Source: Pseudomonadota bacterium (lineage in GTDB: Bacteria > Pseudomonadota > Alphaproteobacteria > Rhizobiales > Xanthobacteraceae). Taken from it: a stretch of DNA of 34,822 bases. The position numbers and the translations under genes were made by a program. The notes beneath the pieces are model-generated. The model was not told the origin of the DNA. It ran no database searches and saw nothing but the letters and a program-made list of their open reading frames with translations. The stretch is taken from NCBI GenBank assembly GCA_021811945.1, contig JAKAPE010000011.1, positions 1-34,822 of the forward strand. The letters run 5' to 3'. Below are positions 9,038-18,136 of this stretch, piece after piece (the stretch's first letter is position 1; every line of letters begins with the position of its first letter).

Positions 9038-10077
9038 GAGTCGTCTTCCTCCTCGCTGCGACGCGTCGCCAGCGAGCGCCACAACAGCACGGGAATGATC
9101 AGGGTGAAGACGATCGACTCCTTGAACGCGCTGGCCCAGAACGAGGAGTAAGACTCGAGGAAACCGACGGCAAGCGAGCCGAGGGCGGCGAGCGGATAGC
9201 TGGTCATGCCGCCGATGATCGCGCCGACGAATCCCTTCAGGCTGATCATGAAGCCGGTGTCATAGTAAATGGTGGTGATCGGAGCGACGAGAATGCCGGA
9301 CACCGCCCCGATCAGGGCAGCGAGCGCAAAGCTGAGACGGCCGGAGAATTCCGAAGAAATGCCGACCAGTCGCGCGCCGACGCGATTGATGGCGGTGGCG
9401 CGCAGCGCCTTGCCGTAGGTGGTGCGGCCGAACACGAGCGCCAGCAGCACGATCAGCACTAGCGCGGTCACGATCACGCCGATGCTCTGGCCGCTGATGG
9501 TGAGGACGCCGACCTGAAACTGAAGAGCGGGGAACATGCGGGCGCGCAGACCCTCGCCGCCGAAGAACACCAGCCCGAGGCCGGTGAGCACATAGTGCGC
9601 GGCCACCGCGATCACCAGCAGCACCAGCACCGAGGCGTTGGCGAGCGGCTGGAACGCCAGGCGGTACAGCATCGGTCCGAGCGGCATCACGATCGCGATC
9701 GTCACGACCACCTGCAGCAGCAGGTCGTCCGGCCGCGACGCCGACCACCGCGCGGCGGCGGCGATCGCCAGCGGCAGGGCAATATTGAGAAGCGTACTCT
9801 CCGGCAGCGATTTCAACGATCTCCGGCGCAGCGCCGCGAGACCGTCAAGCACGGCAACGATGATACCGCCGCCGATCAGCACATATATGGTGCCGGGCAC
9901 CTTGCCGGATTGCAACGTTGCCAACGAAAGCGCCGCGTAGGAAATGAACTCGCCCTGCGGCACGAAGATCACGCGCGTGACGGTGAACACCACGACGAGC
10001 GCGAGGGCGATCAGCGCATAGATCGCCCCGTTGGTCACCGCATCCTGTGACAGCCACAGCGCGATCGCCAGATTCAT
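9034..10077 (-). CDS. livH: Branched-chain amino acid-type ABC transporter permease (LivH family)
   Basis: Hydrophobic multi-TM protein; [28 protein letters not shown] typical of LivH N-terminus. Confidence 0.92.
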   Translation of the reverse strand: MNLAIALWLSQDAVTNGAIYALIALALVVVFTVTRVIFVPQGEFISYAALSLATLQSGKVPGTIYVLIGGGIIVAVLDGLAALRRRSLKSLPESTLLNIALPLAIAAAARWSASRPDDLLLQVVVTIAIVMPLGPMLYRLAFQPLANASVLVLLVIAVAAHYVLTGLGLVFFGGEGLRARMFPALQFQVGVLTISGQSIGVIVTALVLIVLLALVFGRTTYGKALRATAINRVGARLVGISSEFSGRLSFALAALIGAVSGILVAPITTIYYDTGFMISLKGFVGAIIGGMTSYPLAALGSLAVGFLESYSSFWASAFKESIVFTLIIPVLLWRSLATRRSEEEDDS

Positions 10078-10153
10078 CGGAGCGCGTTCCGATCAGCAGA
10101 CATTTTCCCGCTCTTCCGGCGCAAGCGACGGAGCGTATCGATCCCGGCGAGCC

Positions 10154-10182
10154 CGATGGTCCCCGCTTTCGCGGGAACGACC
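10154..10182. repeat. REP-like palindromic element (GGTCCCCGCTTTCGCGGGAACGACC)
   Basis: Stem CCCGC-TTTC-GCGGG at 10162-10175. The reverse strand encodes the 'VVPAKAGT' peptide commonly seen as an artefact of this repeat class in alphaproteobacterial intergenic regions. Confidence 0.6.
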
Positions 10183-10237
10183 TCCACTGACGGCCGATCC
10201 GATTTCATCGGATTGCCCTTCCGTTGATCTCTGGCAG

Positions 10238-10268
10238 GGAAAAGGGGAAGGCGATGTTCCCCTTTTCC
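10238..10268. other. 12-bp perfect inverted repeat (hairpin) between livK and livH
   Basis: GGAAAAGGGGAA-ggcgatg-TTCCCCTTTTCC, 20 nt 3' of the livK stop on the - strand; no U-tract after it. Confidence 0.8.
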
Positions 10269-10288
10269 GATTCGATCGATTGCCCGTG

Positions 10289-11425
10289 CTACTTGATTAG
10301 CCGCCACTCGCCATTCTGGACCTGCACCAGCACGCGGGCGCGCTTATCGACGCCGTTGTGGTTTGTCGGGCTCATATTGTAGATGCCGTGCGTGCCGACG
10401 ACGTTCTTCACGTTTTCCAGAGCGTCGCGCAGCGCCGAACGGAATGCCGGCGTGCCCGGCTTCGCCGTCTTGGCAGCGATGGGAACGGCGGCATTCAGCA
10501 GCAGAAAACCGTCATAGCTGTAGCCGGCAAATGCGTTGCGAGTGCCGGCGCCGAACTTTTTCTCGTAGCGCCTGTCGAAATTCAGCGCGACCTTCTTGAT
10601 CGGATTGTTGTCCGGAAGATCCTCGGCCACCATGAGCGGCCCGGTCGGCGCAATGGCGCCCTCGACGTCCTTGCCGCCGACCTTGATGAATTCCCGGTTC
10701 ACGGTGCCATGGTTGTGGTAAATTTGTTTCTTGTAGCCGTGCTCGACCAGGGAGATCTGCGGCAAAGCGTCGCCGGTACCCGATCCGCCGACCACGACCG
10801 CGTCGGGATTGACCGCGATGATCTTGAGCACCTGACCGGTGACGCTGGTGTCGGCGCGCGCATAGCGCTCGTCGGTGACGATCTTGATGCCGGCCGGTCC
10901 GCACAGCTCTTGCATCGATTTGTAAACGATGTCGCCCCAGGAATCGGAGAAGCCGATATAGCCGATCGTCTTCACGCCGTGGGCCTTCATATGATCGACC
11001 ACGGCGCTCATCATCAGCGTGGTCGGCTGCGGCACGATAAAGGTCCATTCGAGCTTGCTCGGCGGCAAGGCGACCGGCGAAAGCGCCATCAGCGGCGTCT
11101 TCAGCTCGTTGGCGATCAGCGCGAGCTGGGTCGTCGACGGCACCGCCACCGAGCCCATGAAAGCGTCAACCTTGTCCTGCGTGATCAGCTCTCGCCCGTT
11201 CTTTGCCGCTTCGGTGGCATTGGTCTTGTCTTCGAGAATGATGAACTTGACCGGATAGCCGCCGATCGTCTTCGGCATCAGATCGAAGGCATTTCTGTAA
11301 TTGATCCCGAGCGAGGCGCCGGGACCGGTCGTGCCCATGGTGAGGCCGATGGTGACCTCCTGCGCCGCCGCGGTCCCGGCGAGACCGACCGACAGCGCAA
11401 CCGCTAACAGCAACTTTCGATACAT
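10289..11425 (-). CDS. livK: ABC transporter periplasmic substrate-binding protein (LivK family)
   Basis: Signal peptide MYRKLLLAVALSVGLAGTAAAQE, then VTIGLTMGTTGPGASLGINYRNAFDL; adjacent to liv permeases. Confidence 0.93.
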   Translation of the reverse strand: MYRKLLLAVALSVGLAGTAAAQEVTIGLTMGTTGPGASLGINYRNAFDLMPKTIGGYPVKFIILEDKTNATEAAKNGRELITQDKVDAFMGSVAVPSTTQLALIANELKTPLMALSPVALPPSKLEWTFIVPQPTTLMMSAVVDHMKAHGVKTIGYIGFSDSWGDIVYKSMQELCGPAGIKIVTDERYARADTSVTGQVLKIIAVNPDAVVVGGSGTGDALPQISLVEHGYKKQIYHNHGTVNREFIKVGGKDVEGAIAPTGPLMVAEDLPDNNPIKKVALNFDRRYEKKFGAGTRNAFAGYSYDGFLLLNAAVPIAAKTAKPGTPAFRSALRDALENVKNVVGTHGIYNMSPTNHNGVDKRARVLVQVQNGEWRLIK

Positions 11426-11506
11426 GACATTCCCTCCCGTGCTGTGACTTCACGCTCACTTCCACGGCCTCCGCCGTGATCCATGCCGGCGACGCGGCGC
11501 GGTGAC

Positions 11507-12697
11507 CTAAGCCACGATACCCTCCGCTGCCAAAGCTGCAATGTCCGATCGCGCAAAACCCGCCTGCGCCAGCACGTGATGCGTGTCCGCCCCGTATTTC
11601 GGCGCAAAGGGCAGATCGCGCGCGGCGCCGTCGATATCGACCGGCATTGGCTGCATGTGAATGGTCTTGCCGCCCGGCAGCGCGGTGCGTGTGAGCTTGC
11701 CCTGGAGCTGCGGCAGGGCGCTGACCTGGCGGATGTCGAAGATGCGCGTCGATGGGATCGTCGCCGAGCGCAGGTCGGCGAGAATCTCATCGACGCCATG
11801 ACGGATCGTGACCGCCGCGATGTCGCGATGGATCGCTTCGCGTTCCTTGTGGCGGCCTTCATTGGTGACGCGCGTATCGTTCGCGGCCGGTGCGAACTTT
11901 GCAATCGCGGTGAGACGGCGCCACTGCACGTCGCTGCCGATGGCGAGATACACGAAGCCGTCGTTGGCGGGATAGACGTTGGTGGGAATGAATTTTCGGT
12001 GCTCGTTGCCGGCGCGCGTGATCTCGCTCGGCGCGCAATCGAAGTCGATCAGCGGCAGCACGGTGATGAGCCAGGATGCGGCCGCCTGCAGCATGGAAAC
12101 GTGGATCGCCTTGCCGCGTCCGGTCTCGCCGCGTTCTAACAGAGCCAGCATGACATTGGCATAGATCTCGTCGCCGGCCTTGAGGTCGATCACCGGCAGG
12201 CCCATCTGCGTTGGCGATCCCTTGGGATCGCCTGTCACCTCCATATAGCCGCACATCGCCTGAATCACGGGGTCATAGCCGGGGACGTCGGGATAATCCG
12301 GTCCCATGGCGGAAATGCCGGCCCAAATCAGGTCGGGCTTGACAGCCGACAGCGTCGGATAATCGATCCCCAGCGCCGCGTAGCGCGACGGCAAGGTGTT
12401 GCAGCAGAACACGTCGACATCAAGCGCGCTGATCAGGCGCCGCAGGATTTCCTGCCCGCGCGGATGCTTGAGGTTGAGCGCGATCGCTTCCTTGCCGACG
12501 TTGGGCGCAACGAAATAGCTGCGCCGGTCATCGTCGGCGATCCGGCCGCCGATATAACGGTTGGGATCGCCGGGCAGGCCGCCGCCCGCCTTCGTCGCCT
12601 CGATGCGGATGACGCGCCAGCCGAGTTGGGCGAAGCGCAGCGTCGCCGATGGCAGCGACAACGCCTGCTCCATGCTGAGGACGGTGCGCGGCTTCAT
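11507..12697 (-). CDS. CaiB/BaiF family (type III) CoA-transferase
   Basis: [72 protein letters not shown]. Start set at 12697 from ATGA overlap with the upstream gene. Confidence 0.92.
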   Translation of the reverse strand: MKPRTVLSMEQALSLPSATLRFAQLGWRVIRIEATKAGGGLPGDPNRYIGGRIADDDRRSYFVAPNVGKEAIALNLKHPRGQEILRRLISALDVDVFCCNTLPSRYAALGIDYPTLSAVKPDLIWAGISAMGPDYPDVPGYDPVIQAMCGYMEVTGDPKGSPTQMGLPVIDLKAGDEIYANVMLALLERGETGRGKAIHVSMLQAAASWLITVLPLIDFDCAPSEITRAGNEHRKFIPTNVYPANDGFVYLAIGSDVQWRRLTAIAKFAPAANDTRVTNEGRHKEREAIHRDIAAVTIRHGVDEILADLRSATIPSTRIFDIRQVSALPQLQGKLTRTALPGGKTIHMQPMPVDIDGAARDLPFAPKYGADTHHVLAQAGFARSDIAALAAEGIVA

Positions 12698-15081
12698 GCG
12701 GCGGCGATCCAAGTCGGCGGCTGCGAATTCGAGTGCAGGGCGCGGTAGACGTTCTCCGGGGTGAACGGCAGCGCCGTGATGCGCACGCCGGTGGCGTTGT
12801 AGATAGCATTGGCGACGGCCGCCGCGACACAGATCGCCGGCGCCTCGCCGACGCCCTTGGCGCCTTGCGGTCCTTCCCCATCCATCGTCTCGATGAAGGA
12901 GACGTCGATCTCGGGGATTTCCGGCGCGGTTACCAGCTTGTAGTCGCGAAAATTCGGGTTGCGGATGACGCCGTTCTCGACGATCAGGTCTTCGGTCAGC
13001 GCGTAGCCCTGGCCCATGACGACGCCGCCCTCGATCTGGCCCTCGATGCCGAGGCGATTGAGCACGCGGCCGACGTCGTGCGCGCCGATGACCTTCAACA
13101 GCTTGACGATGCCGGTCTCGGTGTCGACCTCGATCTCGACCACCTGCGTCGCCCAGGCGTAGGCGGCCGAGACGTCGCCGCGGAACTCCTTGTCCTGCTT
13201 GTGGCTCGGCGGCTCGTAATAGAAGGTCGTCATCACGAGCTCGGCTTTGTCGGAGAAGTGCAGCGATCGAATGAGCTTGCCGATCTCGATCAGCTTCTCG
13301 CCGGTGGCCTTGTCGATCACGCAGCCCTCGCGCAGGTCGAGGCGCTCGGCCGGCCGCCCGAACTTCGAGGCAGCCGCGGCCAGGATTTTCGCCTTGGCCT
13401 TGCGCGCGGCGCCGAGCGCAGAATTGCCGGCGATGAAGGTGGTGCGCGAGGCATGCACGCCGACATCCCACGGCTTCACATCGGTATCGTTGTTGACGAC
13501 CGTGACCGCCGACAGCGGCAGCCCCAGTTCCTCGCAGGCGAGCTGGGCGAGCACCGTCTCCGAGCCCTGGCCGATCTCGGAGGCCCCGGTGATTAGCGTG
13601 ATATGGGCGAAATCGTCCATCTTGATGATCGTGCCGCAGCCGTCGGACGGATAGATCTTGGCGCCGCCGCCGACATGCAGCATCGAGGCCATCCCGACGC
13701 CGCGCTTGACCGGGTTGCCGTCGTTCCATTTCCCGCGGGCGGCGCTGAACTTCGCCTGATAGTCGCTGCGCGAGGCGGCCGTCTGCAGGCAATCCTTGAA
13801 GCCGCAAGACTTGAAATGCATGCCCTGCGGCGTGACCTCGCCGGGATCCTGCGCGTTGATCAGCCGGAACTCGAGCGGGTCCATGCCGATCGCTTCCGCG
13901 AGCTTGTCCATATGTGCCTCGACGGCAAAGGTCGCCTGCAAATTGCCGTAGCCGCGGAAGGAGCCGGCATAGGGATTGTTGGTGTAGATGGCGCGCGTGC
14001 GGTAATTGCAATTCGGGACGCGGTAGAGCGAGGAGATGGTCTGCATCATGACAAACGGCGTGGTCGCGCCCCAGGACGTGTAGGCGCCGTTGTCGTGCAC
14101 CGTTTCGACGTCGCGGAACGTCAGCCGGCCGTCGCTGCGGCAGCCGGAACGCATCTTCAGGAGCACCGGCTGGCGGGTCGGCGAGGCCATGAATTCCTCC
14201 TCGCGCGAGAAGATCAGCTTGACCGGCCGGTGCGTGATCTTGGCGAGATAGATGGCGATCGGCTCGAAGGGGTAGATGTCGAGCTTGGAACCGAAACCGC
14301 CGCCGATGGGCGGCTGAATGATGCGGATGCGGCCGGGGTCCATGCCGAGCAATTCGGCGAATTCGCGCTTGTGCAGGAACGGAACCTGCGTGTTGGAGTA
14401 GAGCAGCAGGTTCTCGCTGGCATCAAACTCGGCGATGACACCGGACACGCCCATGCAGCAATGCGTGACATAGTGCAGCCGGAACACATCCTCGACAACG
14501 ACGACGGATTCCGCCTCGCCGTTGGGGATGTCGCCCTGCCCGTAATTGAAAGTCATCGCGACGTTGTCGTGTGAGGCTTTGTGCACGACTTCCCGCTTGC
14601 CGTCGGGGCCGGTGACGATGAGATCCTCGCCATGCAGCAGCGCGGCACCCGGCTTGAGTGAATCTTCGGCCGTGGCGACGATCGGCAGCGGCTCGTATTC
14701 GACCTTGATCAGCTTGACGGCCGCCGCGGCGATATCTTCGGATTCGGCGGCCACCGCGGCGATCTCGTCGCGCGGGCTGCGCACGCGATCGCCTTTGAGC
14801 GGCAGATGGTCCTTGGCGACGCCGATCGGGCGCTGCCACGGAACATCGGCTGCGGTGATAACGGCGTGCACGCCGGGCAGCGCCCGCGCCGCGCCGGTAT
14901 CGATCGCAACGATGCGGGCATGCACCTCGCTCGATCGCAGAATCTTGGCGTGCAACTGGCCGGGTAGATCAATGTCGTGGATATAACGGGTCTTGCCACT
15001 CGCCTTCTCCGGCGCGTCCATCTTGGGGATGCGCTTGCCGATGAGCGAACCGTCGTATTTCGGCTTTTCCATCGCGTCCAT
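12694..15081 (-). CDS. Xanthine dehydrogenase family molybdopterin-binding subunit
   Basis: [74 protein letters not shown]. Start refined to 15081. Confidence 0.94.
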   Translation of the reverse strand: MDAMEKPKYDGSLIGKRIPKMDAPEKASGKTRYIHDIDLPGQLHAKILRSSEVHARIVAIDTGAARALPGVHAVITAADVPWQRPIGVAKDHLPLKGDRVRSPRDEIAAVAAESEDIAAAAVKLIKVEYEPLPIVATAEDSLKPGAALLHGEDLIVTGPDGKREVVHKASHDNVAMTFNYGQGDIPNGEAESVVVVEDVFRLHYVTHCCMGVSGVIAEFDASENLLLYSNTQVPFLHKREFAELLGMDPGRIRIIQPPIGGGFGSKLDIYPFEPIAIYLAKITHRPVKLIFSREEEFMASPTRQPVLLKMRSGCRSDGRLTFRDVETVHDNGAYTSWGATTPFVMMQTISSLYRVPNCNYRTRAIYTNNPYAGSFRGYGNLQATFAVEAHMDKLAEAIGMDPLEFRLINAQDPGEVTPQGMHFKSCGFKDCLQTAASRSDYQAKFSAARGKWNDGNPVKRGVGMASMLHVGGGAKIYPSDGCGTIIKMDDFAHITLITGASEIGQGSETVLAQLACEELGLPLSAVTVVNNDTDVKPWDVGVHASRTTFIAGNSALGAARKAKAKILAAAASKFGRPAERLDLREGCVIDKATGEKLIEIGKLIRSLHFSDKAELVMTTFYYEPPSHKQDKEFRGDVSAAYAWATQVVEIEVDTETGIVKLLKVIGAHDVGRVLNRLGIEGQIEGGVVMGQGYALTEDLIVENGVIRNPNFRDYKLVTAPEIPEIDVSFIETMDGEGPQGAKGVGEAPAICVAAAVANAIYNATGVRITALPFTPENVYRALHSNSQPPTWIAAA

Positions 15082-15092
15082 GGGACAGCCTC

Positions 15093-15566
15093 CTAGCTCG
15101 AGGCCGCAGCGGCTTCGCTGATCGCCTCGACGATCTTCTTGTAGCCGGTGCAGCGGCAGAGATTGCCTTCGATGCCGCGCCGGATCTGCTCCGGCGTCGG
15201 GCTCCTCACCTTCTCCAGGAGATTTCTTGCCTGCATGACGAAGCCGGGCGTGCAGAAGCCGCATTGGACGGCCCCATATGCGACGAAGCTTTTCTTCAGC
15301 GCCTCGGTGCGCGGATCCGACACCAAGCCTTCGATGGTGACGATTTCGCGGCCGTGGCAATCGGCCGCAAACATCAGGCAGGCATTCGCCGAAAGGCCGT
15401 CGACGTTGATGGTGCAGGCGCCGCATTCGCCCTCGCCGCAGCCATATTTCGTGCCGGTCAGGTGCAGCTCGTCGCGCAGCATCTCGAGCGCGCTCATGCC
15501 GGGGGAGACCGTCGTGCGCACGTCGACGCCGTTGAGCTTGAAGGCAACGTCAATTTTGGGTGACAT
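15093..15566 (-). CDS. Xanthine dehydrogenase family [2Fe-2S] subunit
   Basis: GTKYGCGEGECGACTINVDG and QCGFCTPGFVMQARNLLE...GNLCRCTGYKKIVEAI. Start refined to 15566 (MSPKIDVAFKLNG). Confidence 0.95.
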   Translation of the reverse strand: MSPKIDVAFKLNGVDVRTTVSPGMSALEMLRDELHLTGTKYGCGEGECGACTINVDGLSANACLMFAADCHGREIVTIEGLVSDPRTEALKKSFVAYGAVQCGFCTPGFVMQARNLLEKVRSPTPEQIRRGIEGNLCRCTGYKKIVEAISEAAAASS

Positions 15567-16467
15567 TATTGAGCATCCTTCGCAAGACATTGCGCACAAG
15601 CTCGCGCCGGTACCATGCCGAGGCGCGGATATCCGAAATCGGATGGATGTCGGCGGCGGCCGCCGCGAGCGCCGGCTCGATCGCGGCCGGCAGCGGTTGG
15701 GAGGCAAGCGCGGCCTCCGTCTTGGCGGCGCGGATCGGGGTCGGCGCCACGGCGCCGAAGGCGACCCGCACCTGGCGCAACCGTTGCCCGTCGCGCACGG
15801 CGCCGAAACCTATCGCGATCGCGGAAATGTCGAGCGCCGGGCGGGTACCGAATTTATAGAATTCGCTGAAGAAGCCGTCGGGCGGCAGCGGCACTTCGAC
15901 CGCGGTCAGAAGCTCGGTCGCGCGCCGCTGGGTGCGGCCGGGGCCGACGAAAAACTCGGCAAGCGGCAGCGTTCGCCTCGCCGCCGCGCCGTTCACCTCG
16001 CTCGTAAGCTCGACGCGCGCATCGAAAACCAGCAGCGGCACCAGCGTATCGCCGGCCGGCGAAGCGTTGCAGATATTGCCGCCGATCGTCGCCGCGTTGC
16101 GCAACTGCTCGCTGGCGAAATGATCGGCAGCCTGCCACAGGGCATTGAAACGGTTCTTGACGAGCGCGCTGTCGAGCAACTCGGTGATGGTGGTCAGCGC
16201 GCCGAACCGCACGCAGTCCTGCGTCCCGCGGATGCCCCGCAGCTCGGGCACATGTCGGACGTTCATCAGCATCCGCTGGAAACGGGCACGGCCTGTCTTG
16301 CTTTGCGGCATCAAGTCGGTACCGCCGGCGAGAATGGTCGCCTCGCCGGTGCGCAGCAGCGCCACCGCCTCGGCGAGCGAGCGCGGCGCCGCGTAAGTCT
16401 CGATCGCCGCGACGCCTTCTTCTGGAGCGACGGCCGGGCGTCCTGTCGTTGCCGGTTGCGGACTCAC
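15550..16467 (-). CDS. Xanthine dehydrogenase family FAD-binding subunit
   Basis: ATILAGGTDLMPQ, NAATIGGNICNASPAGDTLVPLLVFDARVEL; adjacent to the other two subunits. GTG start at 16467 or a downstream start. Confidence 0.93.
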   Translation of the reverse strand: MSPQPATTGRPAVAPEEGVAAIETYAAPRSLAEAVALLRTGEATILAGGTDLMPQSKTGRARFQRMLMNVRHVPELRGIRGTQDCVRFGALTTITELLDSALVKNRFNALWQAADHFASEQLRNAATIGGNICNASPAGDTLVPLLVFDARVELTSEVNGAAARRTLPLAEFFVGPGRTQRRATELLTAVEVPLPPDGFFSEFYKFGTRPALDISAIAIGFGAVRDGQRLRQVRVAFGAVAPTPIRAAKTEAALASQPLPAAIEPALAAAAADIHPISDIRASAWYRRELVRNVLRRMLNNVTQN

Positions 16468-16468
16468 C

Positions 16469-18136
16469 TCATGCTCCGTACAGCTTGGTTGCGGCCGCGG
16501 CCGATATCAATCCGTCGCGCACTTCCTCCTTGAGCTTGGCGCGGCTGCGCAGCTTTGGATCGCCGTAGCCACCGCCGCCGCCCGCCTGCTGGTGGTAGTG
16601 GGTACCGCGCGGCACGCCGGCGAGGAGGTCCTTGTTGCGCGGCGTCACGACCCGGCCGTCCGGATAGGTCAAACGGATGAAGTTGAGCATGCCGTTGCCA
16701 CCGCCGAACAGGCCGAAGGCCGGCTCGAAATCGCCGTCGCCGAAGATGACCACCTGTGTGTCGTCAGAGCCGATCTCGAACATCGTCTCGACGCCGAGGC
16801 CGCCGCGCCACTGTCCCGGGCCGGCCGAGTCGGTCAGGTATTCGTGGCGGATCAGCCGGTGCGGAGTCTGCTGCTCGAACATCTCGTAATCCTGATCAAG
16901 GACGCCGCCCGAAGCATCGATCATGCCGATGTGATCGTAGCCGTCGGTGCCGCGCAGCGCGCCGGAACCGCCTTTGAGCCCCATGAAGCCGATGTCGACA
17001 TATTTCTCCTGCTTCTGCGGATCGATCCCGGTCGTCAGCGAACACAACAGGTTGTTCCACCCGGCGGTGACCCGGTCCGGCATGACCGGCGCGAGTGCGC
17101 GCTGAATCGCTTCCGCGTTGGGCGGACAGAGGTGGTTGCCGAACGTCGTGGCCTTCGGATAGGCGGCGTTGAGAATGGTGCCTTCCGGGATCACGATCTC
17201 GATCGGCGCCACCATGCCCTCATTGTGCGGGATGTCCGGATTGACCATCTGCAGCAGGGTGAGGATGGTCGCCGAGGCGCTCGAGGTAAAGGTGCCGTTG
17301 ACGAAGCCGTTGGTCTGCGGGTCGGTGTCGCTGTAATCGAACTTGATGCGCTTGCCGTCAACGGTGATGCTGACGCGAATGGTGAAGATCGATCCCGCGT
17401 GCCGGCCGTCGTAATAGACGCGCCCCTCGCCCTGATAGCTGCCGTCGGGGATGGCGGCAATCTCGCTTTCCATCATCCGCTGCGTCGCCTCGAACAGCGC
17501 CTCTTTGTGCGCCTCGAAACTGGCGCGGCCGTATTTTTGCAGGAGCGACAGCATGCGCCGCTCGCCGACGCGGCAGGCGCCGATCTCGGCCTTCATGTCG
17601 TGCTGGACGATGTCAAAACGGATATTGGCGAAGATCAGGTCCCAGACATCCTTGCGCAGCTTGCCGCGCTCGTAGATTTTCACCGGTGGGATGCGCAGCG
17701 CTTCCTGCCACACCTCGATAGCATTGGGATTGTAGCCGCCCGCGACCGCCCCGCCGATGTCGGCCTGATGGCCCTTTACCGCGGTCCAGGCGACGAGCTC
17801 GTCTTCAAAGAAGATCGGCCTGTACACGGCGACGTCGTTGTTCTGATTGCCGAACGAGAACACGTCGTTGTGGAAGATCACGTCGCCCGGGTGGATGTCA
17901 TCGCCGAAATAGCTGCGGATGTATTTGCACACGGGCGCCAGCGAGAAGGCGAGGATCGGCAGGTTCTCGGTCTGCTCGAGCATGCGTCCTTCGGCGTCGT
18001 AAAGGCCGGTGACGTAATCCTTCGCCTCGCACAGAATCGGCGAGCGCGTCGTCTGCTGCATCGAGATCGACATTTCGTCGGTGATCGAGCGAAAGGTGCG
18101 GGCATAGACCGAGAGCAGGATGGGGTCGATTGTCAT
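16469..18136 (-). CDS. Hydantoinase B / oxoprolinase / acetone-acetophenone carboxylase family protein (HyuB-like, copy 1)
   Basis: GDVIFHNDVFSFGNQNNDVAVYRPIF, GHQADIGG, QAGGGGGYGDP. ATGA overlap with upstream hyuA-like gene. Confidence 0.92.
   Translation of the reverse strand: MTIDPILLSVYARTFRSITDEMSISMQQTTRSPILCEAKDYVTGLYDAEGRMLEQTENLPILAFSLAPVCKYIRSYFGDDIHPGDVIFHNDVFSFGNQNNDVAVYRPIFFEDELVAWTAVKGHQADIGGAVAGGYNPNAIEVWQEALRIPPVKIYERGKLRKDVWDLIFANIRFDIVQHDMKAEIGACRVGERRMLSLLQKYGRASFEAHKEALFEATQRMMESEIAAIPDGSYQGEGRVYYDGRHAGSIFTIRVSITVDGKRIKFDYSDTDPQTNGFVNGTFTSSASATILTLLQMVNPDIPHNEGMVAPIEIVIPEGTILNAAYPKATTFGNHLCPPNAEAIQRALAPVMPDRVTAGWNNLLCSLTTGIDPQKQEKYVDIGFMGLKGGSGALRGTDGYDHIGMIDASGGVLDQDYEMFEQQTPHRLIRHEYLTDSAGPGQWRGGLGVETMFEIGSDDTQVVIFGDGDFEPAFGLFGGGNGMLNFIRLTYPDGRVVTPRNKDLLAGVPRGTHYHQQAGGGGGYGDPKLRSRAKLKEEVRDGLISAAAATKLYGA

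Noticed and set aside
7325-9151. 608-aa plus-strand ORF opposite livM-livG
   Set aside because: Antisense ORF with Gln/His/Arg-rich composition; the opposite strand encodes clear ABC transporter domains.
10238-10268. Intrinsic (rho-independent) terminator after livK
   Set aside because: Strong stem but no U-tract on the transcribed strand, and livH follows in the same direction; better treated as a stabilising or attenuating hairpin.
12694-16467. Naming the Mo-hydroxylase hcrABC (4-hydroxybenzoyl-CoA reductase)
   Set aside because: The FAD subunit shows no Cys-rich insertion for the extra Fe-S cluster, so symbols were left blank.
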